A program made the translations under genes and the position numbers. Below the pieces are notes generated by a model, which worked only from the letters and a program-made list of their open reading frames with translations, ran no database searches and had not been told where the DNA came from. Below, piece by piece: positions 20,931 through 28,538 of a DNA stretch of 64,000 bases (the first letter of the stretch is position 1; every line of letters starts with the position of its first letter). This stretch comes from Citrobacter sp. Res13-Sevr-PEB04-36 (GTDB taxonomy: Bacteria; Pseudomonadota; Gammaproteobacteria; Enterobacterales; Enterobacteriaceae). The stretch lies in contig NZ_JADABY010000057.1 of assembly GCF_015672735.1 (NCBI RefSeq), positions 62,001 through 126,000 on the forward strand, in the 5' to 3' direction.

Positions 20931-21764
20931 TCATCTCGCTGCCAGCATCCCCGGATAGTGCTTCGCCACGATATCATTCATCTTTTCTGTCAGGTCGATA
21001 CGTTTAAAAGTGATGTGCGCGGTTCCTTTCTGGAAGTAACGTATACTGAAAAAATCATCTTCGTAAATATCCTTCGAAGGGTTATCCCGAATATGTTCCA
21101 TCAATCGAGTAGTAACATCGCCACGGTTATCGGGTATCGGTTTACCATCCAGCAGAAATAACATTCGTTCCAGGTCCGCTAATTGATCCCGCCGCCATCC
21201 CCAGTTCAAACTAAATCCCCAGCGGCTATGCGTCACCAGATTGTTGACGATGATCTTTTTACCAAAGCTGCAGGGACTATTGGTTTTGTAATCCCACGAC
21301 AGCCCTTTGAAGACATTGATAATGCCACGCTCAAACACATCCATTTTGTTCAGATGTAGCTGCTCAAAAGTACTGAGGATATTTGCCTCGCTGATGGCGG
21401 GCAGATCCCCCTCCTCCAGGTTCTTATGCCACTGGTCACGGGCCTGAGCATCCATCAAGGCCATCATGCCAGACTTCAACATCAAGTCTCGCCAGATACT
21501 ACGGTCAATATTGCGGGTAACGGAAGGCAGCGCTTTGTCTACCTTTTCGGTCATCCAGCTATCGTAACGGTGCCCGGCCTTCATCGCCCAGTCTTGCGCT
21601 GTGCCACCGCCAATTTCTGAGGTTAGCCGTGAAATGGCATCAAGCTGCTGAATGAGTTGTTCTATCTGTTTCAGTGCGGCATCGCGGCCAGTCACTATGC
21701 GTTCAATACTGGTCGAGCAAATCAGCTCGCTATGATCGGTTAATACTTCAGCTTTAGTTTGCAT
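20931..21764 (-). CDS. DUF4942 domain protein
   Basis: This 277-residue protein belongs to a family that recurs beside CbtA-type toxins in enterobacterial islands. The recognisable part is the C-terminal two-thirds, with HSRWGFSLNWGWRRDQLADL near residue 180. Its biochemical role is unknown. No signal peptide or membrane segment is seen. It is the last gene on the left side of the island and is separated from the ykfI toxin gene by a hairpin, so it may be partly expressed by read-through from the toxin-antitoxin operon. Confidence 0.75.
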   Translation of the reverse strand: MQTKAEVLTDHSELICSTSIERIVTGRDAALKQIEQLIQQLDAISRLTSEIGGGTAQDWAMKAGHRYDSWMTEKVDKALPSVTRNIDRSIWRDLMLKSGMMALMDAQARDQWHKNLEEGDLPAISEANILSTFEQLHLNKMDVFERGIINVFKGLSWDYKTNSPCSFGKKIIVNNLVTHSRWGFSLNWGWRRDQLADLERMLFLLDGKPIPDNRGDVTTRLMEHIRDNPSKDIYEDDFFSIRYFQKGTAHITFKRIDLTEKMNDIVAKHYPGMLAAR

Positions 21765-21774
21765 GACATTTTGT

Positions 21775-21814
21775 CCTTAAAAAGCAAACGCGCCCGCCGG
21801 GTAATGGCAGGCGC
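21775..21814 (-). terminator. Intrinsic terminator after ykfI (reverse strand)
   Basis: GCGCCTGCC and GGCGGGCGC form an imperfect stem around 21790-21814. On the reverse strand it is followed by TTTGCTTTTTAAGG. Confidence 0.65.
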
Positions 21815-21879
21815 ATTATGCAATATGTAAACAAGGGAGAAAGCTCAGAAATTTAAATCAGGAAGGTTGTACGCAATAT

Positions 21880-22221
21880 TCACCGTACTACGTTGTTACG
21901 GCTTTGCCGCAACAAGCCAGTTGCCTGCCGTGCTCGCAGAATATCTGCTGCCCGAAGATAAGGTGATTGTTCCTGCCAACTAAACCTTCTGCGATCGATA
22001 CGAACAAGCTCGTATTTTTCCACCAGAAAGTTAACGGCATTGGCCAGCGTGATACCTGCATCGATATGTTCCTGTATAACGGATTCATCCCTGAACGGCG
22101 TGTCGTTCAGGGTCAGGCCGTAGTGTTGTTCCAGCAGGCGTGTCAGTAGAATTTGCCAGATAGCCACGGGTGACAGGCAGGGTTTTACCGCCCGCGAAGT
22201 TGCTGCAGATTGAGGTTTCAT
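21880..22221 (-). CDS. ykfI: Type IV toxin of the CbtA/YkfI family
   Basis: Toxins of this family inhibit polymerisation of FtsZ and MreB and so block division and rod shape. The 113-residue protein is the same length as E. coli YkfI. The family core [18 protein letters not shown] (about 26-43) and the [14 protein letters not shown] segment (about 62-75) are clear, and it ends RQSRNNVVR. It lies 20 bases after its antitoxin yafW on the same strand, as in CP4-6. Confidence 0.93.
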   Translation of the reverse strand: MKPQSAATSRAVKPCLSPVAIWQILLTRLLEQHYGLTLNDTPFRDESVIQEHIDAGITLANAVNFLVEKYELVRIDRRRFSWQEQSPYLRAADILRARQATGLLRQSRNNVVR

Positions 22222-22241
22222 GCTTGCTCTCGTGAAAGTAA

Positions 22242-22559
22242 TTAGCGCTTAGTGGGGTAAATGGCGATGTATACGTAGCCGCAACTGCCGAGGGTGTCGG
22301 CTTCGCAGGTAAAACCGGTGTGGTACAGGGTGACGCAATGAACGTGTAGGGGATTCAGTTCACCGGAGGTCAGCATCGATTCCATCTGGCTGATAAAGTG
22401 CGGGAATGTTTCATCCAGCTTCTGGCATTCGGCGTCACTGAACTTACCGGTGATACTGGCCCGGTCAGCTAGGTAGTGCAGCCGGTTGCCCTCCTGCACC
22501 AGACGTGTTCCCAGGCGCGGCGTGATATCGCGCTGCAAGCCCCAAGTGATGTTGCTCAT
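22242..22559 (-). CDS. yafW: Type IV antitoxin of the CbeA/YafW family
   Basis: CbeA-type antitoxins do not bind the toxin. They counteract it by promoting bundling of FtsZ and MreB filaments. The 105-residue sequence starts [19 protein letters not shown] and contains the family region [20 protein letters not shown] (about 69-88). It precedes ykfI in the same transcript and follows ykfH by 18 bases. The order is that of CP4-6, CP4-44 and CP4-57. Confidence 0.93.
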   Translation of the reverse strand: MSNITWGLQRDITPRLGTRLVQEGNRLHYLADRASITGKFSDAECQKLDETFPHFISQMESMLTSGELNPLHVHCVTLYHTGFTCEADTLGSCGYVYIAIYPTKR

Positions 22560-22577
22560 TACAGTTCTCCACTATTG

Positions 22578-22799
22578 TCAGTTTAGGGTGATGCTCATCA
22601 GGCAGGCATAAGGCCCGTTGCGGTCCTGGCGGCGTTCGGCGTACACAGCCAGGACTCCTGTGATATCCGGAACGTCCCTGCCGGTGTAATGGCAGACGCT
22701 ACCGTGCCACTGATATTTTCCGGTGCAGTAGCGAAAGATTCGGGACTCAGGATGCTGGCGGTATATCGTCATTGCCCGGCGTTTACTGATAATTTTCAT
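22578..22799 (-). CDS. ykfH: DUF987 small protein (YkfH/YeeT family)
   Basis: The start is ATG 22799 (MKIISKRRAMTIYRQHP), giving 73 residues as in YeeT/YkfH. An in-frame ATG four codons upstream (22811) would overlap ykfG. The protein is a short basic helical stretch followed by a beta-rich half (HGSVCHYTGRDV). It always lies between the RadC-like gene and the CbeA antitoxin in CP4-type elements. Function is unknown. Confidence 0.85.
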   Translation of the reverse strand: MKIISKRRAMTIYRQHPESRIFRYCTGKYQWHGSVCHYTGRDVPDITGVLAVYAERRQDRNGPYACLMSITLN

Positions 22800-22807
22800 G
22801 TCATACC

Positions 22808-23284
22808 TCACAGCAGACCGTGTTCTGCGAACGAATAGATTTGCCTGCCGCCGACAATCAAGTGGTCAGGGACGCGGATATCCACCAGCTGAAGCACCTG
22901 CACCAGTCGCTGCGTGAGGGTTTTGTCAGCCTGGCTGGGTGTTGTCTCACCAGAGGGATGGTTGTGCGCGAGTATCACCGCCGCCGCGTTGAAGTATAGG
23001 GCACGTTTTACCACTTCCCGGGGATGCACCTCGGTACGGTTAATCGTGCCTGTGAAGAGCGTCTCATGGGCAATCAACTGATTCTGGTTGTCCAGATACA
23101 ACACACGGAACTCTTCCCGCTCAAGCGCGGCCATATGCAGTCGCAGCCATTCACGTACGGCGTGGGTAGAGGTGAAGGCCACGCCGGGCTCATGCAGGTG
23201 GCGGTCCAGAGCCCTGAGCGCCCGCTGAATGAGACGCCGGTCCTGTGGCGTCATCTCGCCGGGTAAAAAGGAAAGCTGTTTCAT
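22808..23284 (-). CDS. ykfG: RadC-family JAMM-motif protein YkfG
   Basis: This 158-residue protein is a RadC/MPN domain. The metal-binding JAMM motif is visible as HNHPSG followed eight residues later by D (about 116-130, ILAHNHPSGETTPSQAD), with an upstream glutamate in EREEFRVLYLD. Despite the RadC name, a DNA repair role for these island copies is not established. It is in the leftward operon between yafX and ykfH. Confidence 0.92.
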   Translation of the reverse strand: MKQLSFLPGEMTPQDRRLIQRALRALDRHLHEPGVAFTSTHAVREWLRLHMAALEREEFRVLYLDNQNQLIAHETLFTGTINRTEVHPREVVKRALYFNAAAVILAHNHPSGETTPSQADKTLTQRLVQVLQLVDIRVPDHLIVGGRQIYSFAEHGLL

Positions 23285-23299
23285 CTGTTGCTCCTTCGG

Positions 23300-23758
23300 T
23301 CAGTCGATAATACGCAGAATGGCGTGGGCCTCTGGATGCTGCAGGGCGTAGTCCCGCAGGCGGTAATAGTGTTCAGTCATGGCATCGCATTGGGTGCGAC
23401 AGGCGTGATGGCTGTACGCAATCAGGCAGACAGCAATACCTGCGGCTTCTGCACTCATTTGGGCATCGTTGCCGTTCAGGCAATTAAACAGACGCCATAT
23501 CTCATCATTGTCAGACTCGGGAGCCATAAACGCCCCGCCATTGCTGAGGGTGTAAAAGGACCAGATACCACCGCTGTAGGTCGAACAGAAGCGATCCATC
23601 CAGGCGAAAATACGGGGTTCCAGCGTTATCCACTGCGGGATAGCGCCAAAGTGCAGTGGCCAGAAGTTGATACGCTGTTCGTCGGGTACCAGCGTGGCAC
23701 TGAGGGTGAACTGCGGTTCGTTAGCGGGAACAAACTCGTGCTGTGTCTGTGTTGTCAT
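23300..23758 (-). CDS. yafX: Antirestriction protein, ArdB/KlcA (YafX) family
   Basis: ArdB/KlcA proteins relieve type I restriction in vivo without resembling DNA like ArdA does. The 152-residue length equals YafX of CP4-6. The family segments INFWPLHFG (about 31-39), FCSTYSGGIWSFYTLSNGGA (about 58-77) and ACRTQCDAMTEHYYRLRDYA (about 119-138) are present. Carrying a type I antirestriction gene on the same island as a complete hsd system is notable. Confidence 0.92.
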   Translation of the reverse strand: MTTQTQHEFVPANEPQFTLSATLVPDEQRINFWPLHFGAIPQWITLEPRIFAWMDRFCSTYSGGIWSFYTLSNGGAFMAPESDNDEIWRLFNCLNGNDAQMSAEAAGIAVCLIAYSHHACRTQCDAMTEHYYRLRDYALQHPEAHAILRIID

Positions 23759-23772
23759 AGGGTTTCTCCGTC

Positions 23773-23803
23773 AATAAAAAACGCCAGCGGCGATGGCTGG
23801 CGT
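23773..23803 (-). terminator. Intrinsic terminator after ykfF (reverse strand)
   Basis: ACGCCAGC (23781-23788) pairs with GCTGGCGT (23796-23803). On the reverse strand TTTTTATTG follows. Confidence 0.75.
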
Positions 23804-23841
23804 ATGAGGTGGGGTAATCAGGGTCTGAAAAATGACTGCAG

Positions 23842-24081
23842 TCAGTCGGTGGATAATGCTCTGCAAATGCCATCCTGCCCGATATACCGGTTGAGGGCCG
23901 TACCGGCATCCGGTTCAAAGTTCCACGCCCGCCAGACCATCCGGCCTTCGGGGTCGCGAACCACCAGACGGAAGTGACTGTCCTGGTCGTCTTCAATGGC
24001 GATGTTGTGATATCGGCGGGTAATCGCTTCGGCCTGCTGTCGGATGAAAGGTCCCGGTGGTAACCATTTAGGTTCAGACAT
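23842..24081 (-). CDS. ykfF: DUF905 small protein YkfF
   Basis: The 79-residue protein matches YkfF of CP4-6 in length and in the pattern LPPGPFIRQQAEAITRRY (about 7-24) followed by FRLVVRD and a tryptophan-containing VWRAWNFE. Function is unknown. It is bounded by hairpin terminators on both sides, so it seems to be transcribed on its own from a promoter upstream of 24081. Confidence 0.85.
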   Translation of the reverse strand: MSEPKWLPPGPFIRQQAEAITRRYHNIAIEDDQDSHFRLVVRDPEGRMVWRAWNFEPDAGTALNRYIGQDGICRALSTD

Positions 24082-24094
24082 TCGGTGTACCTTA

Positions 24095-24129
24095 AAAGCA
24101 AAATCCCCTGTCGCAAAAGCGACAGGGGA
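24095..24129 (-). terminator. Intrinsic terminator after the Ivy-like gene (reverse strand)
   Basis: TCCCCTGTCGC (24104-24114), AAAA loop and GCGACAGGGGA (24119-24129) form a perfect 11-bp stem. TTTTGCTTTTAAGG follows on the reverse strand. The stem closely resembles that at 27151-27174. Confidence 0.85.
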
Positions 24130-24180
24130 CTGAAAGAGAGGAAGGAAAAATAGGGTATGTTTCGTGTCGTAACGATAACA

Positions 24181-25089
24181 CTACTGCTTAGCAGCTTGTT
24201 TTGCTTTTTCCCAGGATGGTCGGTTCGGGCCGGAAAACTCTTTCATGTCTGACCAGTAACCGATAGGGTACTGGATAACAGTTTCATCACCGACGCCGAT
24301 GTCAACAGACAGATATTGACCACCTTTAATGGAGCCTTTGCGCACCCAAGCATTTGGACTACAGGTTCCAGTATCTCGCTGTTGCCAGGAACGGTCATCC
24401 CTGTCAATGATGTAAAAATCACCTAATGAACACCCACTTGCAGATTTGTGATTTAACACGGCGGCCACGTGTTTGGTATTACCAACAATCACACAACTGT
24501 TATGTTTACCGCCGCACATGTTCCACAGAGTGTCACCGTTACCCCCGGTAAATTCCCAGATGGTATTCGCTGGTGGTGCATCATTGGACGTGGTAGTGGC
24601 GGTTGGCGTGTGTGTTGGTTCCGCAGTCCCATTGACTAATGCACGTAATACTTTCAGCTCACCATCACTTGGGGTGTTAACCCATTGCCCATCTTTACCG
24701 TTGCTGTAGAAGCCCACGAAGTTATGGAGGTCAGGCTGGTACAAGAATGTCAGATTGTGGTTACCACAGTTACCGTCTTCACACATAAAACCTTTCAGGT
24801 AGACTTTACCGTCAATTTTTACTGGTTCCATCGGACCCGCTGGACCATTCATCTCGTCGAGCATCGCCGGTAAACCATTCTGATTCATGGTCTCATCAAA
24901 CGACTTTTTGTACGCTGGGTCGGTTTTGTACAGGTCGAAAGGATATGGGCAGGTATTGTTTTCTGACTGACAGTTCTTGGCTTCTACCGCCGTTTTTGCG
25001 GTTGCCTGGACTACAGTCGGGGCCATCAGTGCCACAGACAATGCCAACCAACTCCATTTCACATTTGCAGAGAAAGATTTTCTTTTCAT
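24181..25089 (-). CDS. Secreted Ivy-like protein with an extra C-terminal domain
   Basis: The 302-residue protein has a signal peptide (about 1-29, ending VVQATA) and is predicted periplasmic. Residues about 45-145 follow the pattern of Ivy, the inhibitor of C-type lysozymes: FDLYKTDPAYKKSFDE, GLPAMLDEMNG, a KVYLKGFMCEDGNCGNH loop, and LTFLYQPDLHNFVGFYS. The two loop cysteines are kept, but the histidine of the canonical CKPHDC inhibitory loop is replaced (CEDGNC). After a Thr-rich linker (about 158-170) comes a 130-residue domain with at least four cysteines that I do not recognise. It may bind another cell-wall enzyme. It takes the place of ykfB in the CP4-6 gene order. Confidence 0.65.
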   Translation of the reverse strand: MKRKSFSANVKWSWLALSVALMAPTVVQATAKTAVEAKNCQSENNTCPYPFDLYKTDPAYKKSFDETMNQNGLPAMLDEMNGPAGPMEPVKIDGKVYLKGFMCEDGNCGNHNLTFLYQPDLHNFVGFYSNGKDGQWVNTPSDGELKVLRALVNGTAEPTHTPTATTTSNDAPPANTIWEFTGGNGDTLWNMCGGKHNSCVIVGNTKHVAAVLNHKSASGCSLGDFYIIDRDDRSWQQRDTGTCSPNAWVRKGSIKGGQYLSVDIGVGDETVIQYPIGYWSDMKEFSGPNRPSWEKAKQAAKQ

Positions 25090-25100
25090 TATAAGACTCC

Positions 25101-25325
25101 TTATAAAGCCCCTGATGCGTCAGGGGCTGTGGGCGTATGCTCGCGTATGGCGCTCTGAAGTAGCACCGAAGCTAGTGGGGTGGCGGAGACCGGTTGCCAC
25201 TCCGTCATTCCCTGTCGCCAAACCAGAGTGGCGGCAGTCAGTTCACCGTGAACAATCAGGCCGGTGATGTCGTCTTCGGTCACATTGTCGTGACGTACGC
25301 CATTTATCTCGTAATGCCATATCAT
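25101..25325 (-). CDS. GYF_2 (DUF4339) domain small protein
   Basis: The 74-residue protein fits the GYF_2 pattern: WHYEINGVRHDNVTEDDITG, then LVWRQGMTEWQPVSATPLA (about 38-56). Such domains usually bind proline-rich peptides or sit at membranes, and no membrane segment is seen here. It ends 12 bases before the Ivy-like gene and is probably cotranscribed with it. A GC-rich stem (25107-25128) overlaps its last codons. Confidence 0.7.
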   Translation of the reverse strand: MIWHYEINGVRHDNVTEDDITGLIVHGELTAATLVWRQGMTEWQPVSATPLASVLLQSAIREHTPTAPDASGAL

Positions 25326-25362
25326 TGTTTTTCCTTGTTAACAGAGGTCATTAAACCAAAGC

Positions 25363-26058
25363 TCATCCCGATCCCCCGTTATCGGCAGCCTGTGACAAAA
25401 CTTCACGGATACAGCTGAAGTGAGGAAGTGCCCGGATAAAGCCTGCCTGAGTGGTTAACAGGCTGAGTCGTTTTCGAGGGGTAAAAGTGGTGTTCAGGAT
25501 TGTCACTGCATGGATGGTCGCCAGAGGATGCACGGTTATATGCCCGTTAAGTTCACCGGTGAGGTACCAGCAGCCGTCGAGAAATATCAGACGGTACGGG
25601 GCCAGTCCGTCACAACGTTCACCGTCCGCGAGCAGCAATACACGCTGGCTGCCGGTGATGGCGCTGACCAGTCGATAAAATACCAGCGGGCTGGTGGTCG
25701 TTATCGGCTGTGGTGACTGCCACACCAGGCAAGGGGTTCCATCCGATGCCAGCAGTGCGCCCGCCAGACGCCGGTCCAGCCCCGGAAAGATATCGGCCAG
25801 CCCGGCCCGGTATGCAAAAGTCAGCACATCCAGTTCACCCTGCGGACCTGCACCGGTCCGCAGGCGATAGCATCCCTGATGACATTCGAGGTCCAGGTAC
25901 ATCAGTCGTTCGCGAAAATCCCGGTACAGGGTACGGACCGACACATCAAACTCGGTCGCCAGTTTTTGCATCTCTAACGTTTCACCCGCCACAAGACGGC
26001 TGATAATCAGCGACAGCCTGACCGCCAGCCTGTCGTAGCGGCGCTCTGTCAGTGGCAT
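25363..26058 (-). CDS. yafY: WYL-domain transcriptional regulator (YafY/YfjR family)
   Basis: The 231-residue protein has an N-terminal helix-turn-helix of the DeoR/HTH_11 type (LEMQKLATEFDVSVRTLYRD, about 28-47) and a WYL-like ligand domain with PYRLIFLDGCWYLTGEL near 152-168. Related regulators control expression in CP4-type islands and in many phage-defence islands. The gene lies where yafY is found in CP4-6, between yafZ and the ykf genes. An upstream gap of 226 bases (26059-26284) holds no other recognisable feature and probably contains its promoter. Confidence 0.8.
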   Translation of the reverse strand: MPLTERRYDRLAVRLSLIISRLVAGETLEMQKLATEFDVSVRTLYRDFRERLMYLDLECHQGCYRLRTGAGPQGELDVLTFAYRAGLADIFPGLDRRLAGALLASDGTPCLVWQSPQPITTTSPLVFYRLVSAITGSQRVLLLADGERCDGLAPYRLIFLDGCWYLTGELNGHITVHPLATIHAVTILNTTFTPRKRLSLLTTQAGFIRALPHFSCIREVLSQAADNGGSG

Positions 26059-26284
26059 GGAGGCTCCTCCGCATGGTTAACTGACTGAAAGAAATAAGAT
26101 TCTAAAGGAGAGGGTTGACAGGATATGTCCACGACGGGAATTAATTTGGGAAGCGCATGAAGCCCGTGATTATCAGACCTGCGCGGATTTCTGATGATTT
26201 AACCGGCAAGTTCTGTGCACCCGAAATGACAGGGTGTGTCATTTATTCACATTTTAATAACCATGCCAGAGGTAAAATGTGAAC

Positions 26285-27112
26285 TCACGCAGGCCGGAAA
26301 CCACTGAGCATGGCTTCCGCCATCACCCACAGTGCCCGGTTAAGCTTCACATCTCCGTCAATGCCGCGCACGGCACGGGTATGCGTTCGCACGCCTTTTA
26401 CACTACGTCCGCTAAGCCCGCCTTTTATCAGGTTCTCCTGAATACGCTGGTAGGTGGTCCACAGGTCATTACTCTCATCCTGCCAGCGGCGTGGGGAAAG
26501 TATTTGTGACGGGGCAACCGGCTGGTGGTCCTCACCAAAGCGGTACGTCAGCGCGGCCTGTGCCAGAGCCTGCTGAGCAGGTGGCGGCAGCATCAGCGAC
26601 TGCATGGCATCTCGCTTTTCTTCCACACGGTCAAAAATCCCCAGCACTTCATACGCCCCTTCAATCACCTGACTCACCACATCTCCTTTGTGCGGCACCC
26701 GCACCTCACCAAAAGACTCACCGCAGACGAGCCCGTTCTGGCACACTGCACGGAATAATCCCGGCAGCATCTGATACGAACTTGTGCCGTCATGCGAGTT
26801 GAGCAGAATGATTTCCGGGACCTGTTTACCGGTAATCTGTCCCTCCCGACGCAAACGCAACATATGCTTTGTATGTTCACGACGACCCGGGTCACGTACC
26901 CGGGTCTGACAGGCAAAGAATGGCTGAAAGCCTTCGCGCTGCAGGCTGTCCAGCAGGGAGATGGTCGGAATATAGGTATAACGTTCACTGCGGGATTCGT
27001 GTTTATCCTCGCTGAACACGCTGGGCACCACGCGAAACAGCTCTTCGCGGGTTAACGGGCGGTCGCGACGAATAAGGTTTGCAGCGCCAAAGCGCGAAGC
27101 CAGACGGGTCAT
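26285..27112 (-). CDS. yafZ: DUF932 protein YafZ/YfjQ
   Basis: The start at ATG 27112 (MTRLASRFGAANLIRRD) gives 275 residues and agrees with YafZ (273). The longer open frame to 27235 runs through a terminator and is not used. DUF932 proteins are common on plasmids and islands, and some are called plasmid-type YubP/phage proteins. Function is unknown. Conserved stretches are ERYTYIPTISLLDSLQREGF and NGLVCGESFGEVRVPHKGD. The gene lies between ykfA and yafY as in CP4-6. Confidence 0.9.
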   Translation of the reverse strand: MTRLASRFGAANLIRRDRPLTREELFRVVPSVFSEDKHESRSERYTYIPTISLLDSLQREGFQPFFACQTRVRDPGRREHTKHMLRLRREGQITGKQVPEIILLNSHDGTSSYQMLPGLFRAVCQNGLVCGESFGEVRVPHKGDVVSQVIEGAYEVLGIFDRVEEKRDAMQSLMLPPPAQQALAQAALTYRFGEDHQPVAPSQILSPRRWQDESNDLWTTYQRIQENLIKGGLSGRSVKGVRTHTRAVRGIDGDVKLNRALWVMAEAMLSGFRPA

Positions 27113-27139
27113 AAGCAGACTCCTCATAACGGAAAAACA

Positions 27140-27174
27140 AATAAAAGAAAGCCCTGTCGCACAGGCGACAGGGC
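27140..27174 (-). terminator. Intrinsic terminator after ykfA (reverse strand)
   Basis: GCCCTGTCGC (27151-27160), ACAG loop and GCGACAGGGC (27165-27174) form a perfect 10-bp stem. TTTCTTTTATTT follows on the reverse strand. Confidence 0.85.
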
Positions 27175-27203
27175 TCGGGAAAGAACAGACAATCGTTAAA
27201 CGT

Positions 27204-28067
27204 TCAGAAGAAGAAATTCCAGACGGCCCGGGCAACCGACACCACGGTATCGCGCACCGCGCGTATGACTGCCCTCACCGGAGCCGGTATCAACGGCAGG
27301 GCACTTACCGCATCCAGCGCCGTGCCGATCGTTTCACCAAAATCGTCACGCGCTTTTTTCTGGACTGTCGGTGTGCGAAAGGAGGGCTTCAGTTGCGACA
27401 CCACCGGGCTGCTGGCCTCACGCGGCAGGCACTTAATCATCCGCTCGGCCATCACCCGCAGTCCCCACTTAGCCCGAACTGAAATGGCACACACCGGATG
27501 CACGGGCTGGAACAACTCATGCAATAGGCAGATTTTACGGCTGATGTTTTGTTTCTGTTCTGTGGATAATCGTTCTCCTCTGCTGGTGGGTTCAGCCTTG
27601 TCCGACTGGCTGATAACAAACAGCACCTTATGCCGGTATGCCTCGCCAATCACCTTGTGATAAAAGTGCTCATCCACTGACAGCGCCCGGTCATCAGCCT
27701 TGATCAACCACAGTACCAAGTCGAGGCGAGGAAGCTGTTCACGGTAAAGAGCAGCATATTCGGTATCACGTGCGCCACTTTCCCCGACACCAGGCAAATC
27801 CACTAGTGTCATAAACCGCCCTCCAACCTGAAAACGAAAACGCAGTGGCTCACGGGTACAGGCTGCTACATCGCTGACCGGCGATACCTCACCGGCAAAC
27901 AGAGCATTGCACAGACTGGATTTACCAGCCCCGGTTTTGCCCATAATGCCGATCATTGGTTCATAACTGGTTAACTGGCTTACCTGGTGCAAAATGCGTT
28001 CAGACACCCATTGCGGTAACCCAGAAAGTGAGTTCTGCAGCGAATGCAAGCCTTCCCGATTTCTCAT
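27204..28067 (-). CDS. ykfA: Ras-like GTPase YkfA/YfjP
   Basis: From ATG 28067 (MRNREGLHSLQ) the protein is 287 residues, the length of YfjP/YkfA. The G1 motif GKTGAGKSS (about 43-51), switch threonine region, G3 DLPG (about 88-91) and a G4-like SQSDKAE mark an Era/50S-binding type GTPase domain. The C-terminal 60 residues are amphipathic and end in hydrophobic VWNFFF, suggesting membrane association. The cellular role is unknown. It heads the yafZ-yafY-ykf series as in CP4-6. Confidence 0.9.
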   Translation of the reverse strand: MRNREGLHSLQNSLSGLPQWVSERILHQVSQLTSYEPMIGIMGKTGAGKSSLCNALFAGEVSPVSDVAACTREPLRFRFQVGGRFMTLVDLPGVGESGARDTEYAALYREQLPRLDLVLWLIKADDRALSVDEHFYHKVIGEAYRHKVLFVISQSDKAEPTSRGERLSTEQKQNISRKICLLHELFQPVHPVCAISVRAKWGLRVMAERMIKCLPREASSPVVSQLKPSFRTPTVQKKARDDFGETIGTALDAVSALPLIPAPVRAVIRAVRDTVVSVARAVWNFFF

Positions 28068-28083
28068 GACATCTCCTGAGACA

Positions 28084-28120
28084 AATAAAACAAAAAAGGC
28101 GAATCCTTGAGGAATTCGCC
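28084..28120 (-). terminator. Terminator-like hairpin upstream of ykfA (reverse strand)
   Basis: GGCGAATTCC and GGATTCGCC pair with a one-base bulge around a TCAA loop. On the reverse strand TTTTTTGTTTTAT follows. It would stop transcription coming from the IS remnant side before ykfA. Confidence 0.6.
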
Positions 28121-28198
28121 GTAATGATGTTGCGTTCATGGAAATGATATATGTCTGAAAAATTTTAGAGTGCAGGTGTCTTATTAACAAAACCAGGG

Positions 28199-28335
28199 CT
28201 ATACCCCAGCTTCGACTTCGCGGAGAATACTGATGATCTGTTCGTCGGAAAAACGCTTCTTCATGGGGATGTCCTCATGTGGCTTATGAAGACATTACTA
28301 ACATCGGGGTGTACTAATCAACGGGGAGCAGGTCA
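28199..28335 (-). mobile_element. Truncated left end of an IS3-family element
   Basis: Reading leftward from 28335, the sequence starts TGACCTGCTCCCCGT, an IS3-family type terminal repeat. It then reaches an ATG at 28264 that opens MKKRFSDEQIISILREVEAG, the N-terminus of an OrfA transposase. After 21 codons it runs into a TAG (28199-28201) where the homology stops. Only the first about 137 bases remain. The remnant marks the junction between the CP4-6-like block and the hsd locus. Bases 28336-28538 beyond it hold no gene and probably the hsd promoter. Confidence 0.75.
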
Positions 28336-28538
28336 GTTCTCATGCTTTAAAACTTGAAGTTATGAATGATTTTTTTAGTGTTCAACCTGATATCTGAGCA
28401 CTATATAACGCTATTCTTACCAGAAAAAATTTGATCACGATCGCGTGTAATAAATATAAATTACTTGATTTAATCTATTCGGCATGAGTATGCTACACCG
28501 CACAAAGCATATGTAATTTATCTTTATTCGGAGTTTGA

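Noticed and set aside
25363-26058. BREX-type regulator (BrxR) signalling a BREX locus
   Set aside because: WYL regulators also occur in BREX, but no brx or pgl genes are found, and the gene's place equals yafY in CP4-6.
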